NCBI GenBank assembly: GCA_024644285.1
Contig: JAHELH010000026.1
Coordinates: 1-16,062 of the forward strand
Origin: Paracoccaceae bacterium
Lineage (GTDB): Bacteria; Pseudomonadota; Alphaproteobacteria; Rhodobacterales; Rhodobacteraceae
Direction of reading: 5' to 3'
DNA length: 16,062 bases
Position 1 is the stretch's first letter; each line of letters starts with the position of its first letter. The notes under the pieces were generated by a model. It made no database searches, was not told where the DNA came from, and saw only the letters and a program-made list of their open reading frames with translations. The translations under genes were made by a program, and so were the position numbers. Below, piece by piece: positions 1 through 7,059 of this stretch.

Positions 1-27
1 GCAGAAAAACGACCCCTGACCGGGAGA

Positions 28-59
28 TTGTCATTGAACCGTTACAAAAGCTTCATAGA
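28..59 (+). promoter_or_regulatory. Pho box (PhoB-binding direct repeats) and -10 of the pst operon
   Basis: Three 7-base units lie at 11-base spacing: TTGTCAT (28-34), CCGTTAC (39-45) and GCTTCAT (50-56). The known Pho box is a pair of CTGTCAT/CTGTCAC-like units separated by 4 bases. The first two units match that at 6 of 7 and 5 of 7 positions; the third is weak (4 of 7). A -10-like CATAGA (54-59) follows, so PhoB would sit over the -35 region, as at known pho promoters. It lies 73 bases before the pstS ATG. The repeats are seen; PhoB binding is inferred. Confidence 0.65.
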
Positions 60-131
60 AAGGTTCACCAGCGCGCTTAGGCCGCCGATATGGACGCGTG
101 GGGCGACCTGTTTCCGATCGAGGAGCTGCCA

Positions 132-1121
132 ATGACCACCCGAATTCTGGCCACATCCGTTCTGGCCTTGTCTGTCTTCGCAACCGCTGCCGTGGCGCAA
201 AGCCGCGATGAGATCCGTATCGTCGGATCTTCTACCGTGTTTCCGTTCTCGACCGCCGTCGCCGAACAGTTCGGCCGCACCACCGACTTCGCCACCCCGG
301 TCGTCGAATCCACAGGCTCCGGCGGCGGCATCAAGCTGTTCTGCCAGGGCGTCGGCGCCAGTACGCCCGACATCACCAACACCTCGCGCCGGATGAAGGC
401 CAGCGAGTTCGAGACCTGCCAGGCCAACGGCGTCACCGAAGTGACCGAGGCAATCGTGGGCTACGACGGCATCGTCGTGGCCAATGCCAAGGGCGGCCCG
501 GATTTCGAGCTGACCATCCCGCAGATCGTCATCGCGCTGGCCGCCAACGGTCCCCTGCCTTCGAAGTGGTCCGAGGTCGATCCCTCGCTGCCCGATACCG
601 CCATCGAGGTCCTCGGCCCGCCGCCCAGTTCGGGCACCCGCGACGCCTTCGAGGAACTGGTGATGCACGAAGGCTGCGAGGCCACCGACCTCGTTGACTG
701 CGAAGGCATCGAAATCCGAGACGACGGGCCTTACGTCGAATCGGGCGAGAACGACAACCTGATCGTGTCCAAGCTCGAGGCCAATCCGAACGCGCTCGGC
801 GTTTTCGGTTTCTCGTTCCTCGATCAGAACTCGGATTCGGTGAAAGGCGCCGCAATCGACGGGGTCGAGCCCACTTTCGAGAATATCGCTGACGGCGCCT
901 ACCCGGTGGCGCGCTCGCTGTTCTTCTACGTCAAGAACGCGCATGTCGGCGCGATACCGGGCATCCAGGAATACGCGACCGAGTTCATGTCCGAAGCCGC
1001 GGTCGGCGAGGACGGATACCTGATCGACCTGGGCCTCATCCCCTTGCCCGAGGACATGTTCGAGGAAGTCAGCGCGAGGGTTGCCAGCCTGACACCGCTG
1101 ACCCCGGCCGACTTCGAGTAA
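132..1121 (+). CDS. pstS: Phosphate ABC transporter, periplasmic phosphate-binding protein PstS
   Basis: This 329-aa secreted protein captures phosphate in the periplasm and hands it to the PstCA channel. The ATG at 132 is chosen because AGGAG (121-125) sits 6 bases upstream and because translation from it begins with a typical Sec signal peptide: hydrophobic residues 5-20 and a predicted cut after AVA (residue 22). The earlier in-frame ATG at 90 would bury this signal. Phosphate-binding loops typical of PstS are visible: VGSSTVFPF (31-39), STGSGGG (60-66), DITNTSRRM (80-88) and SSGTRDAF (166-173). It is the first gene of the pst operon, behind a Pho box, and is separated from pstC by a stem-loop. 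Confidence 0.95.
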   Translation: MTTRILATSVLALSVFATAAVAQSRDEIRIVGSSTVFPFSTAVAEQFGRTTDFATPVVESTGSGGGIKLFCQGVGASTPDITNTSRRMKASEFETCQANGVTEVTEAIVGYDGIVVANAKGGPDFELTIPQIVIALAANGPLPSKWSEVDPSLPDTAIEVLGPPPSSGTRDAFEELVMHEGCEATDLVDCEGIEIRDDGPYVESGENDNLIVSKLEANPNALGVFGFSFLDQNSDSVKGAAIDGVEPTFENIADGAYPVARSLFFYVKNAHVGAIPGIQEYATEFMSEAAVGEDGYLIDLGLIPLPEDMFEEVSARVASLTPLTPADFE

Positions 1122-1134
1122 CCGATGTACGACA

Positions 1135-1159
1135 GGACGGGGCGGACATTGCCCCGTCC
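1135..1159 (+). terminator. pstS-pstC intergenic stem-loop (partial terminator or mRNA stabiliser)
   Basis: GGACGGGGC (1135-1143) and GCCCCGTCC (1151-1159) form a perfect 9-bp stem around a 7-base loop, starting 13 bases after the pstS stop. It is followed by CCTTGCG, not by a T run, so full termination is unlikely. In binding-protein ABC operons such structures commonly raise the amount of binding protein over the permease by attenuation or by protecting the upstream mRNA end; that role is inferred here. A smaller GGCAG/CTGCC hairpin (1194-1211) lies just before pstC. Confidence 0.6.
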
Positions 1160-1222
1160 CCTTGCGCCACCCTCAGGCTTCAAGGATAGGGGAGGCAGGC
1201 CTGACACTGCCGGGACGACGCC

Positions 1223-2599
1223 ATGACCGCCACCATGTTCATCGCCGTACTTGGCCTCGCCGCGGTCGCGTTCCTGCTGTCACGGCAGCGAGCCTACCGG
1301 ATTGCCGGCGCCAACCTCTCTGCGCTGCATTCGCGTCCAGCCTACCACGGCACCTATTCGCTGCTCTGGGTTCTTGTGGTTGGATGGGGGCTGCTGCTGG
1401 CCCTGAGCGTGGCGTCTTCGGTGCTGATCGAGGCGAACCTGTCGGCCCGCATCGCCGAGGCGCTGCCTGACGCTCCGGAAATCGAGCGGCAACTCGTTCT
1501 GTCGGACGCCGTGGCCATCGCCGAGGGGGCCTTGCCCTCCAAAACCGGCGATCTCCGCGCCGAGATTGCCGCGCGCCATACGTCGCTTCAGGCCTGGCGC
1601 AACTGGGCAATCGTGATCCTCGTCTCCGCCGGCGCGTTGCTGGCGACAGCGGCCACGTGGTCGCAGGTTGCGCTCGGGTGGCGCGCGCGCAACCGGGCCG
1701 AGAAGATCATCCGTCTTATCCTGATGTCGATGGCCGGCATCGCGATCCTGACCACGATCGGCATCGTCCTGTCGCTGATCTTCGAAACCCTCAACTTTTT
1801 CAGCAATATCGGCTGGCGCATCGACAAGTTCCTGTTCGGCACCACCTGGTCGCCGCTGTCCGGCGTGCACGAGGGCAAGCTCGATCCTGACAAGGTGGGC
1901 GCGGTGCCGCTCTTCGCAGGCACCCTGCTGATCACCCTGATCGCCATGCTGGTCGCGGTGCCGGTCGGGCTGTTCGCCGCGATCTATCTTTCGGAATTTG
2001 CCAGCAGGAACGTGCGGTCCACCGTGAAGCCGCTTCTGGAGATCCTCGCGGGCATCCCGACCGTCGTCTACGGCTTCTTCGCCGCGATCACGGTGGCGCC
2101 TGCCATCCGCGGTGCGGGCGAGGCCATCGGGCTGTCCGTCGCGTCTGAATCTGCCCTGGCCGCGGGCGTGGTGATGGGGATCATGATCATCCCCTTCATT
2201 TCGTCGCTCTCGGACGATGTGATCAACGCTGTGCCGCAATCCTTGCGCGACGGGTCCTACGGTCTGGGCGCCAACAAGTCCGAAACCATCCGCCAGGTGG
2301 TGCTTCCCGCGGCGCTGCCAGGCATCGTCTCGGCAGTGCTGCTGGGCGTCAGCCGAGCGGTTGGCGAGACGATGATCGTCGTGATGGCCGCGGGGCAGGG
2401 CGCGAACCTGACCGCCAACCCGCTGGAAGCAGTGACTACCGTTACCGTGCAGATCGTCATGCTGATCACCGGCGACACCGAGGCCACAACCGCCGCGGGC
2501 CCCGCCTTCACGCTGGGCTTCACCCTGTTCTGCGTGACGCTGGCCATGAATATCATCGCGCTGCGCATCGTGCGCCGCTACCGCGAACTTTACGACTAG
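1223..2599 (+). CDS. pstC: Phosphate ABC transporter permease PstC
   Basis: This 458-aa inner-membrane protein forms the phosphate channel with PstA. About nine hydrophobic segments are visible, near residues 5-20, 45-67, 128-147, 166-188, 229-257, 272-295, 311-330, 364-390 and 426-449. The last six form the ABC permease core, with the coupling (EAA) loop around 338-367 (SLRDGSYGLGANKSE, then LPAALPG). The first 150 residues are an extra domain typical of long proteobacterial PstC (I recall DUF3708), with a roughly 60-residue stretch between membrane segments 2 and 3 that is probably periplasmic. The ATG at 1223 has only a partial ribosome site (GGGA, 1212-1215); ATG 1235 is a possible alternative. 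The gene ends 7 bases before pstA. Confidence 0.93.
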   Translation: MTATMFIAVLGLAAVAFLLSRQRAYRIAGANLSALHSRPAYHGTYSLLWVLVVGWGLLLALSVASSVLIEANLSARIAEALPDAPEIERQLVLSDAVAIAEGALPSKTGDLRAEIAARHTSLQAWRNWAIVILVSAGALLATAATWSQVALGWRARNRAEKIIRLILMSMAGIAILTTIGIVLSLIFETLNFFSNIGWRIDKFLFGTTWSPLSGVHEGKLDPDKVGAVPLFAGTLLITLIAMLVAVPVGLFAAIYLSEFASRNVRSTVKPLLEILAGIPTVVYGFFAAITVAPAIRGAGEAIGLSVASESALAAGVVMGIMIIPFISSLSDDVINAVPQSLRDGSYGLGANKSETIRQVVLPAALPGIVSAVLLGVSRAVGETMIVVMAAGQGANLTANPLEAVTTVTVQIVMLITGDTEATTAAGPAFTLGFTLFCVTLAMNIIALRIVRRYRELYD

Positions 2600-2606
2600 G
2601 GCCGCC

Positions 2607-4391
2607 ATGAGTGATCTGATCGCCAGCGCACCGCGCGAGTTCCGCAAATTGTCGGGCGACACGCCGGCCCTGCGCCGCCGCCGCCGCGCCGAGACCCGGC
2701 TGAAAGCCTACGGGATCGTGGCGATCCTGCTGGCCGCACTGGCGCTGATTGTCCTGCTCTCGTCGGTCGTGATCAAGGCCGGCCGGGCGCTGACCGAGAG
2801 TTATATCACGCTGCCGGTGGTCTTGCCCGCCGAAGAGATCGATCCCGACGCCACCGGCGATCCCAAGGTGATCTACCGCGCAAATTTCAACGGCATCGCA
2901 AGGGACGCGTTCCGGGAAAGATTTTCCTCGATCTCGGGCCGCAGCGCGCGCCGCGAGCTCAACGACCTGATCTCGGTCGGCGCCAGCTTCGAACTTGCGC
3001 GGAGCGTTGCCGATTTTCCCGAGCTGATCGGCCAGACAATCGACTTTCGCTTCCTCACTTCCGACATTGTCGACCTCTACCTCAAGGGCGATTACGGCGC
3101 GCTCAACCCGGTCGGTACCGAGGGCCTTCTGACGGCCTCCATCGACGAAGACGAGGCGGAGTTATCCACGGACAACAATGCTTTCTTCAGGATTCTTGAT
3201 GCTCTCAAGGCGCAGCTGGTCGGCGAAGCTCAGCGCCTGCACCGCCAGGCCGCCCGGCAAGACGCCGGCGCCGCCGAATTCGCCCGCCGCGCCGAGGCCG
3301 CGGAAACCGACGAGGCCCGCGCCGCCGCGCAGGCCGAGGCCAAGAAACGCGCCGCCGAGCGCGACCGGCTGACCGCCGAAGCCGAGGCATTACTGGCCCG
3401 GGCCGAGGCGCAGGGCGGCACCGAGGAACTGGACGAGGACAACCCCTCAGCCCTGATCCGGGCCGGCGGAGGCTGGTTCAAGCTGACCGAAGTCAGTCCG
3501 GACAGCGCCACGGCCGAAATTCTGCTGCCGCCGGAAACCGCCGCAGACAGCTATGCCGACTGGACGCTGTACCTGACCGGACTTCCCGAGAGCGCGCGCA
3601 AGATTTCCGACCGTCAGATCGTCTGGATCGAAGACCTGCAGGAAGCCGGTGCGATCGACACCGTATTCAACTGGCGCTTCTTCTCGGCCGGTGACAGCCG
3701 CGATCCGGAACTGGCGGGCATCTGGGGCGCCGCCGTCGGCAGTTTTTGGACCATGCTCGTGACGTTCGCGCTGGCTTTCCCGGTCGGCGTGTTTACGGCG
3801 ATTTATCTGGAAGAGTTTGCCCGCAAGACCAAGTTCACCGAGTTCGTCGAGGTTAACATCAACAACCTCGCCGCTGTGCCGTCGATCATTTTCGGCCTGC
3901 TGGGCCTTGCCGTGTTTCTCAATTTTTTCGGCGTCCCACGCTCCTCGCCGCTTGCCGGCGGCCTCGTCCTGGCGCTGATGACCTTGCCCACGATCATCAT
4001 CGCCGCGCGGGTCTCGATGGCCGCCGTTCCGCCGTCGATCCGCGAGGCGGCGCTTGGGGTAGGGGCCTCCGAAGTGCAGACCGCCTTTCACCATGTCCTG
4101 CCGCTGGCGCTTCCCGGCATCCTGACCGGCACCATCATCGGCATGGCCCGGGCCCTGGGCGAAACCGCGCCGCTGATCACCATCGGCATGGTCGCCTTCA
4201 TCGTCGACATTCCCACCGGCATCACCGACAGCGCCACCGTGCTGCCGGTGCAGGTCTACCGATGGTCCGATTTCCCCGAACGCGCCTTCGAGGCCCGCAC
4301 CGCCGCCGCGATCTGCACCCTGCTGCTGTTCCTGGTGCTGATGAATGCGCTCGCCGTGCTGTTGCGCCGCAGATTCGAACGCCGCTGGTAG
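2607..4391 (+). CDS. pstA: Phosphate ABC transporter permease PstA with N-terminal extension and coiled-coil insert
   Basis: This is the second channel subunit, 594 aa. Residues 35-57 form a membrane anchor. Residues 60-360 form a large extracytoplasmic region of the type found on alphaproteobacterial PstA (I recall DUF3333). Residues 373-590 are the permease core, with the coupling loop at 474-505 (PPSIREAALGVGAS, then LPLALPG) and the conserved ARALGETAP (514-522). Unusually, residues about 200-272 are an Ala/Glu/Arg-rich helix with heptad-like spacing, predicted to be a coiled coil, inside the extracytoplasmic domain. From memory, related PstA proteins with this domain are around 420-450 aa, so this one is long. 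The start lies 7 bases after pstC, implying coupled translation. Confidence 0.92.
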   Translation: MSDLIASAPREFRKLSGDTPALRRRRRAETRLKAYGIVAILLAALALIVLLSSVVIKAGRALTESYITLPVVLPAEEIDPDATGDPKVIYRANFNGIARDAFRERFSSISGRSARRELNDLISVGASFELARSVADFPELIGQTIDFRFLTSDIVDLYLKGDYGALNPVGTEGLLTASIDEDEAELSTDNNAFFRILDALKAQLVGEAQRLHRQAARQDAGAAEFARRAEAAETDEARAAAQAEAKKRAAERDRLTAEAEALLARAEAQGGTEELDEDNPSALIRAGGGWFKLTEVSPDSATAEILLPPETAADSYADWTLYLTGLPESARKISDRQIVWIEDLQEAGAIDTVFNWRFFSAGDSRDPELAGIWGAAVGSFWTMLVTFALAFPVGVFTAIYLEEFARKTKFTEFVEVNINNLAAVPSIIFGLLGLAVFLNFFGVPRSSPLAGGLVLALMTLPTIIIAARVSMAAVPPSIREAALGVGASEVQTAFHHVLPLALPGILTGTIIGMARALGETAPLITIGMVAFIVDIPTGITDSATVLPVQVYRWSDFPERAFEARTAAAICTLLLFLVLMNALAVLLRRRFERRW

Positions 4392-4405
4392 GAAAGACCG
4401 AAGCC

Positions 4406-5206
4406 ATGTACGACCAGAGCGCTAGCAGGGACACGATGCAGATGAGCGACGAAATCAAGATCTCGGCGCGGGACGTAAATGTCCATTACGGCGACACGCA
4501 CGCCATCAAGGACGTGGACGTCGACGTGCTGGACAAGATGGTCACCGCGTTCATCGGACCGTCGGGCTGCGGAAAATCCACCTTTCTTCGTTGCATCAAC
4601 AGGATGAACGATACAATTGACGTGGCTCGGGTGGACGGCACGATCACCCTGGACGGCGAGGATATCTATGCCAGGGATGTCGACCCGGTGCAGTTGCGCG
4701 CCAAGGTTGGCATGGTCTTTCAAAAGCCCAACCCGTTCCCAAAATCGATCTACGACAACGTCGCCTACGGCCCCCGCATCCACGGCATGGCCCGAAACAA
4801 GGCCGATCTCGACGAGATCGTCGAGAAGTCCCTGCGCCGCGCCGCCCTTTGGGACGAGGCCAAGGACCGCCTGGCGCAGCCCGGCACCGGACTGTCCGGC
4901 GGACAGCAGCAACGGCTCTGCATCGCCCGCGCGGTGGCCACCCAGCCCGAAGTGCTGTTGATGGACGAACCCTGTTCGGCGCTGGATCCAATCGCAACCG
5001 GACAGATCGAGGATCTGATCGACGAATTGCGCAAGAACTTCTCGGTCATCATCGTCACCCACTCGATGCAACAGGCCGCACGGGTCAGCCAGAAGACGGC
5101 CTTCTTCCATCTCGGCAACCTCGTGGAATACGGGGACACCGACCACATCTTCACCAACCCCGAAGACCCGCGGACCGAAAGCTACATCACCGGACGCATC
5201 GGGTAG
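4406..5206 (+). CDS. pstB: Phosphate ABC transporter ATP-binding protein PstB
   Basis: This 266-aa cytoplasmic ATPase powers PstCA. All ABC motifs are present: Walker A GPSGCGKST (51-59), Q-loop Q106 in VFQKPNPFP, signature LSGGQQQR (163-170), Walker B VLLMDEP (183-189) with catalytic E188, and switch H219 in VTHSM. PstB hallmarks such as FPKSIYDNVAYGPR are also present. The ATG at 4406 is preceded by AGGAAAG (4390-4396), which overlaps the pstA stop. The open frame continues upstream inside pstA, but an earlier start would overlap pstA by over 100 bases. ATG 4436 or 4442 are weaker in-frame alternatives. The gene is 10 bases from phoU. Confidence 0.95.
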   Translation: MYDQSASRDTMQMSDEIKISARDVNVHYGDTHAIKDVDVDVLDKMVTAFIGPSGCGKSTFLRCINRMNDTIDVARVDGTITLDGEDIYARDVDPVQLRAKVGMVFQKPNPFPKSIYDNVAYGPRIHGMARNKADLDEIVEKSLRRAALWDEAKDRLAQPGTGLSGGQQQRLCIARAVATQPEVLLMDEPCSALDPIATGQIEDLIDELRKNFSVIIVTHSMQQAARVSQKTAFFHLGNLVEYGDTDHIFTNPEDPRTESYITGRIG

Positions 5207-5216
5207 GAGCCTCGCC

Positions 5217-5936
5217 ATGACCGAACACCAGCACATCTCATCCGCCTTCGACCGCGACCTCGAAGAGTTGCAGGCGCTGATCATGAAGATGGGCGGGCTG
5301 GTCGAAAGCTCGATCTCGGACGCCACCCGCGCGCTGCTGGAACGCGACGAAGACCTTGCCGCCAAGGTGCGCGAAAACGACAAGAAGATCGACGCGCTGC
5401 AGGATCGCGTGAACGACGAGGCTACGCGGATCATCGCCCTGCGTGGTCCCATTGCCAGCGACCTGCGCGCGATCCTCGCGGTCATCCGGATCAGCGGCAA
5501 CCTGGAGCGCAGCGGCGACTTCGCCAAGAACCTGGCCAAGCGCACTTCGGTCCTGGTGCAGATGGACCCGATCGAGGGTGCCGCCGGCGCGATCCGGCGC
5601 ATGACGCAAGAAGTCGAGGGCATGCTGAAGGACGCCCTGGACGCTTACGTCAACCGCGACGTCGAACTTGCCAAGGCGGTGCGCCAGCGCGACGACGATG
5701 TTGACCAGATGTACAACGCCCTGTTCCGCCAATTCCTGACCCACATGATGGAAGATCCCCGCAACATCACGGCCTGCATGCACCTGCATTTCATCGCAAA
5801 GAACATGGAACGGGTAGGGGATCACGTAACCTCGATCGCCGAGCAGGTCATCTACCTCGTCACCGGCGAGAGACCCGATGAAGACCGCCCGAAAAGCGAC
5901 AGCACGCCCTACGAAGCGGCAGAAGACCTGGGCTGA
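5217..5936 (+). CDS. phoU: Phosphate signalling protein PhoU
   Basis: PhoU (239 aa) is a cytoplasmic helical adaptor that links the Pst transporter to the PhoR kinase and keeps the pho regulon off when phosphate is plentiful. The protein opens with HISSAFDRDLEEL, as is typical, and has two three-helix PhoU repeats (about 15-105 and 120-215). Metal-binding-type E/D-rich motifs appear in each, for example RISGNLERSGDFAKN (95-109) and FIAKNMERVGDHVTS (190-204). AGGAG (5205-5209) precedes the ATG by 7 bases. The stop overlaps the phoB start (TGATG), so the two are likely translated in a coupled way. Confidence 0.95.
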   Translation: MTEHQHISSAFDRDLEELQALIMKMGGLVESSISDATRALLERDEDLAAKVRENDKKIDALQDRVNDEATRIIALRGPIASDLRAILAVIRISGNLERSGDFAKNLAKRTSVLVQMDPIEGAAGAIRRMTQEVEGMLKDALDAYVNRDVELAKAVRQRDDDVDQMYNALFRQFLTHMMEDPRNITACMHLHFIAKNMERVGDHVTSIAEQVIYLVTGERPDEDRPKSDSTPYEAAEDLG

Positions 5937-6625
5937 TGGCGGCGATGAGGCCCCGCATCCTGGTGGTCGAGGACGAACCGGCACAGCGCGAGGTGCTGAT
6001 CTACAATCTCGCGGCCGAAGGTTTCGAGGTTGACACCGCGGCAAGCGGTGACGCGGCCCTGACCATGGTGGCCGAGGATCCGCCCGATCTGGTGCTGCTC
6101 GACTGGATGCTGCCCGGAGTGTCCGGTATCGAGATATGTCGACGGCTCAAGCGACAGACCCAAACCAGGAAACTGCCCGTCATCATGATTTCCGCGCGCG
6201 GCGAAGAGGTCGACCGGGTGCGGGGGCTCGACACCGGCGCTGACGATTACATGGTCAAGCCGTTCTCGGTCGGCGAATTAATGGCCCGCATCCGCAACCA
6301 GCTGCGCCGCACCCGTCCGGCGGCATTGGGCGGACGGCTGGTCTACGAGGACATCGTGCTCGACGCCGAGACCCACAAGGTGTTGCGTGACGGCGCGCCG
6401 GTACCGTTGGGACCGACCGAGTTCCGGCTGCTGAGCACTCTGATGGAAAAGCCCGGCCGTGTCTGGAGCCGCGAGCAGCTGCTCGATCGCGTCTGGGGCC
6501 GCGACATCTTCGTCGATACCCGGACCGTCGACGTGCATATCGGCCGGTTGCGAAAGAGCCTTTGCCAGCACGGCGGACCCGACCCGCTGCGCACGGTGCG
6601 CGGGGCGGGGTATGCGTTGGGATAG
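5936..6625 (+). CDS. phoB: Phosphate regulon response regulator PhoB
   Basis: This is a 229-aa OmpR-family transcription factor that, when phosphorylated, binds Pho boxes and turns on phosphate-scavenging genes. The receiver domain (about 6-120) has the acidic pair E12-D13, phospho-acceptor D56 (VLLDWMLP), switch S86 (ISARGE) and K108 (VKPF). The winged-helix domain (about 135-228) has the PLGPTEFRLL, VDVHIGRLRKSL and TVRGAGYALG motifs typical of PhoB. The ATG at 5936 overlaps the phoU stop; ATG 5945 also fits. It probably regulates its own operon through the box before pstS. Its kinase PhoR is not in the window and may lie upstream. Confidence 0.95.
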   Translation: MAAMRPRILVVEDEPAQREVLIYNLAAEGFEVDTAASGDAALTMVAEDPPDLVLLDWMLPGVSGIEICRRLKRQTQTRKLPVIMISARGEEVDRVRGLDTGADDYMVKPFSVGELMARIRNQLRRTRPAALGGRLVYEDIVLDAETHKVLRDGAPVPLGPTEFRLLSTLMEKPGRVWSREQLLDRVWGRDIFVDTRTVDVHIGRLRKSLCQHGGPDPLRTVRGAGYALG

Positions 6626-6631
6626 GCATCT

Positions 6632-6802
6632 ATGACCGGCAAGGACGCCTATGACATCGTCCTGAAACTCACTGACACCTACATCAAGGTGCTACAGTTC
6701 TTCATTGCGCCTTGTCATCTCTGCAATTCTCTCCCTGATTTTCGTCGCTCCGACCTCGACGGCAGGGTAGCCCGGGTAGCCTGGCCTGATTGCGAGAGTT
6801 AA
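6632..6802 (+). CDS. Possible 56-aa small protein or remnant behind phoB
   Basis: The frame starts 6 bases after the phoB stop, with AGG (6624-6626) at a usable distance. It encodes 56 residues beginning MTGKDAYDIVLKLTDTYIKV. In the first 24 codons about 80% of third positions are G or C, as in the real genes here. After roughly 6700 that bias fades, while another frame reads like a short hydrophobic signal sequence (about 6701-6766). This suggests either a true short gene or a truncated, frameshifted remnant. I recognise no family. Confidence 0.3.
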   Translation: MTGKDAYDIVLKLTDTYIKVLQFFIAPCHLCNSLPDFRRSDLDGRVARVAWPDCES

Positions 6803-6822
6803 TTCGCATAATCAGTATTATG
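6791..6822. promoter_or_regulatory. Two adjacent inverted repeats upstream of the luxR-family gene
   Basis: TGCGA (6791-6795) pairs with TCGCA (6804-6808), giving an 18-bp dyad. CATAAT (6807-6812) pairs with ATTATG (6817-6822) across a 4-base centre. The stretch is AT-rich compared with its surroundings and could hold a promoter and operator for the regulator at 7060. No good match to the classical lux box is visible, and I cannot place a confident -35/-10 pair. Confidence 0.25.
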
Positions 6823-6845
6823 TTACCAATCATGCCGGCCTGCGT

Positions 6846-7019
6846 TCAGAGAATTGAAGCGACATGCATGCGTGAGCAATCCTGCGCAAGCGACTGTAAT
6901 CGTTTAGCGACCTTGACCCGGGCACTGATGCCTTCCGGCGTCAGGCCGCGACGGAAAGTCTCGTGCTGTGCCAGGCTCAAGCCCGCGTCGTCCAGTTGTA
7001 CTTTTTTATGGAGATTCAG
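6846..7019 (-). pseudogene. Apparent decayed coding fragment, family unknown
   Basis: On the minus strand an open stretch runs from about 7019 to the stop at 6846-6848 without a usable start codon. It reads KKVQLDDAGLSLAQ, then RRGLTPEGISARVKVAKRLQ. About three quarters of the codons in its first half end in G or C, as in real genes nearby. There is a stop just upstream (7020-7022) and the codon bias fades toward the 3' end. This looks like an internal piece of an old gene. I see faint resemblance to an IS630-type transposase N-terminus and to an aldo/keto reductase C-terminus, neither strong enough to name it. Confidence 0.25.
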
Positions 7020-7059
7020 TCAGATGCCGCTAAATTGGCGCGCGGGGATTCACGTGGAA

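Noticed and set aside
90..131. Upstream ATG for pstS
   Set aside because: It would place 14 residues before the signal peptide, and the ribosome site fits the ATG at 132.
1280..2662. 460-codon minus-strand frame opposite pstC
   Set aside because: Antisense shadow of pstC; Asp/His/Arg/Gln-rich with no domain.
4262..4405. Earlier start for pstB
   Set aside because: It would lie within pstA in another frame and encode an Arg/Pro-rich stretch absent from PstB proteins.
4256..5623. Long minus-strand open frame across pstB and phoU
   Set aside because: It lies opposite two well-identified genes; high GC leaves antisense frames open. Its protein resembles no family.
6642..6663. AGGACG/CGTCCT hairpin after phoB as a terminator
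   Set aside because: A 6-bp stem with a 10-base loop, no T run, and located inside a coding-like stretch.
6765..6781. Tandem GGGTAGCC repeat
   Set aside because: Only two 8-base copies one base apart; too short to call an iteron or attachment site.
6790..7059. N-terminal extension of the LuxR-family protein
   Set aside because: The frame is open, but the extra 90 residues are Cys/Arg-rich, unlike LuxR proteins, and overlap an apparent minus-strand relic. The family normally begins near MIEYIEKV.
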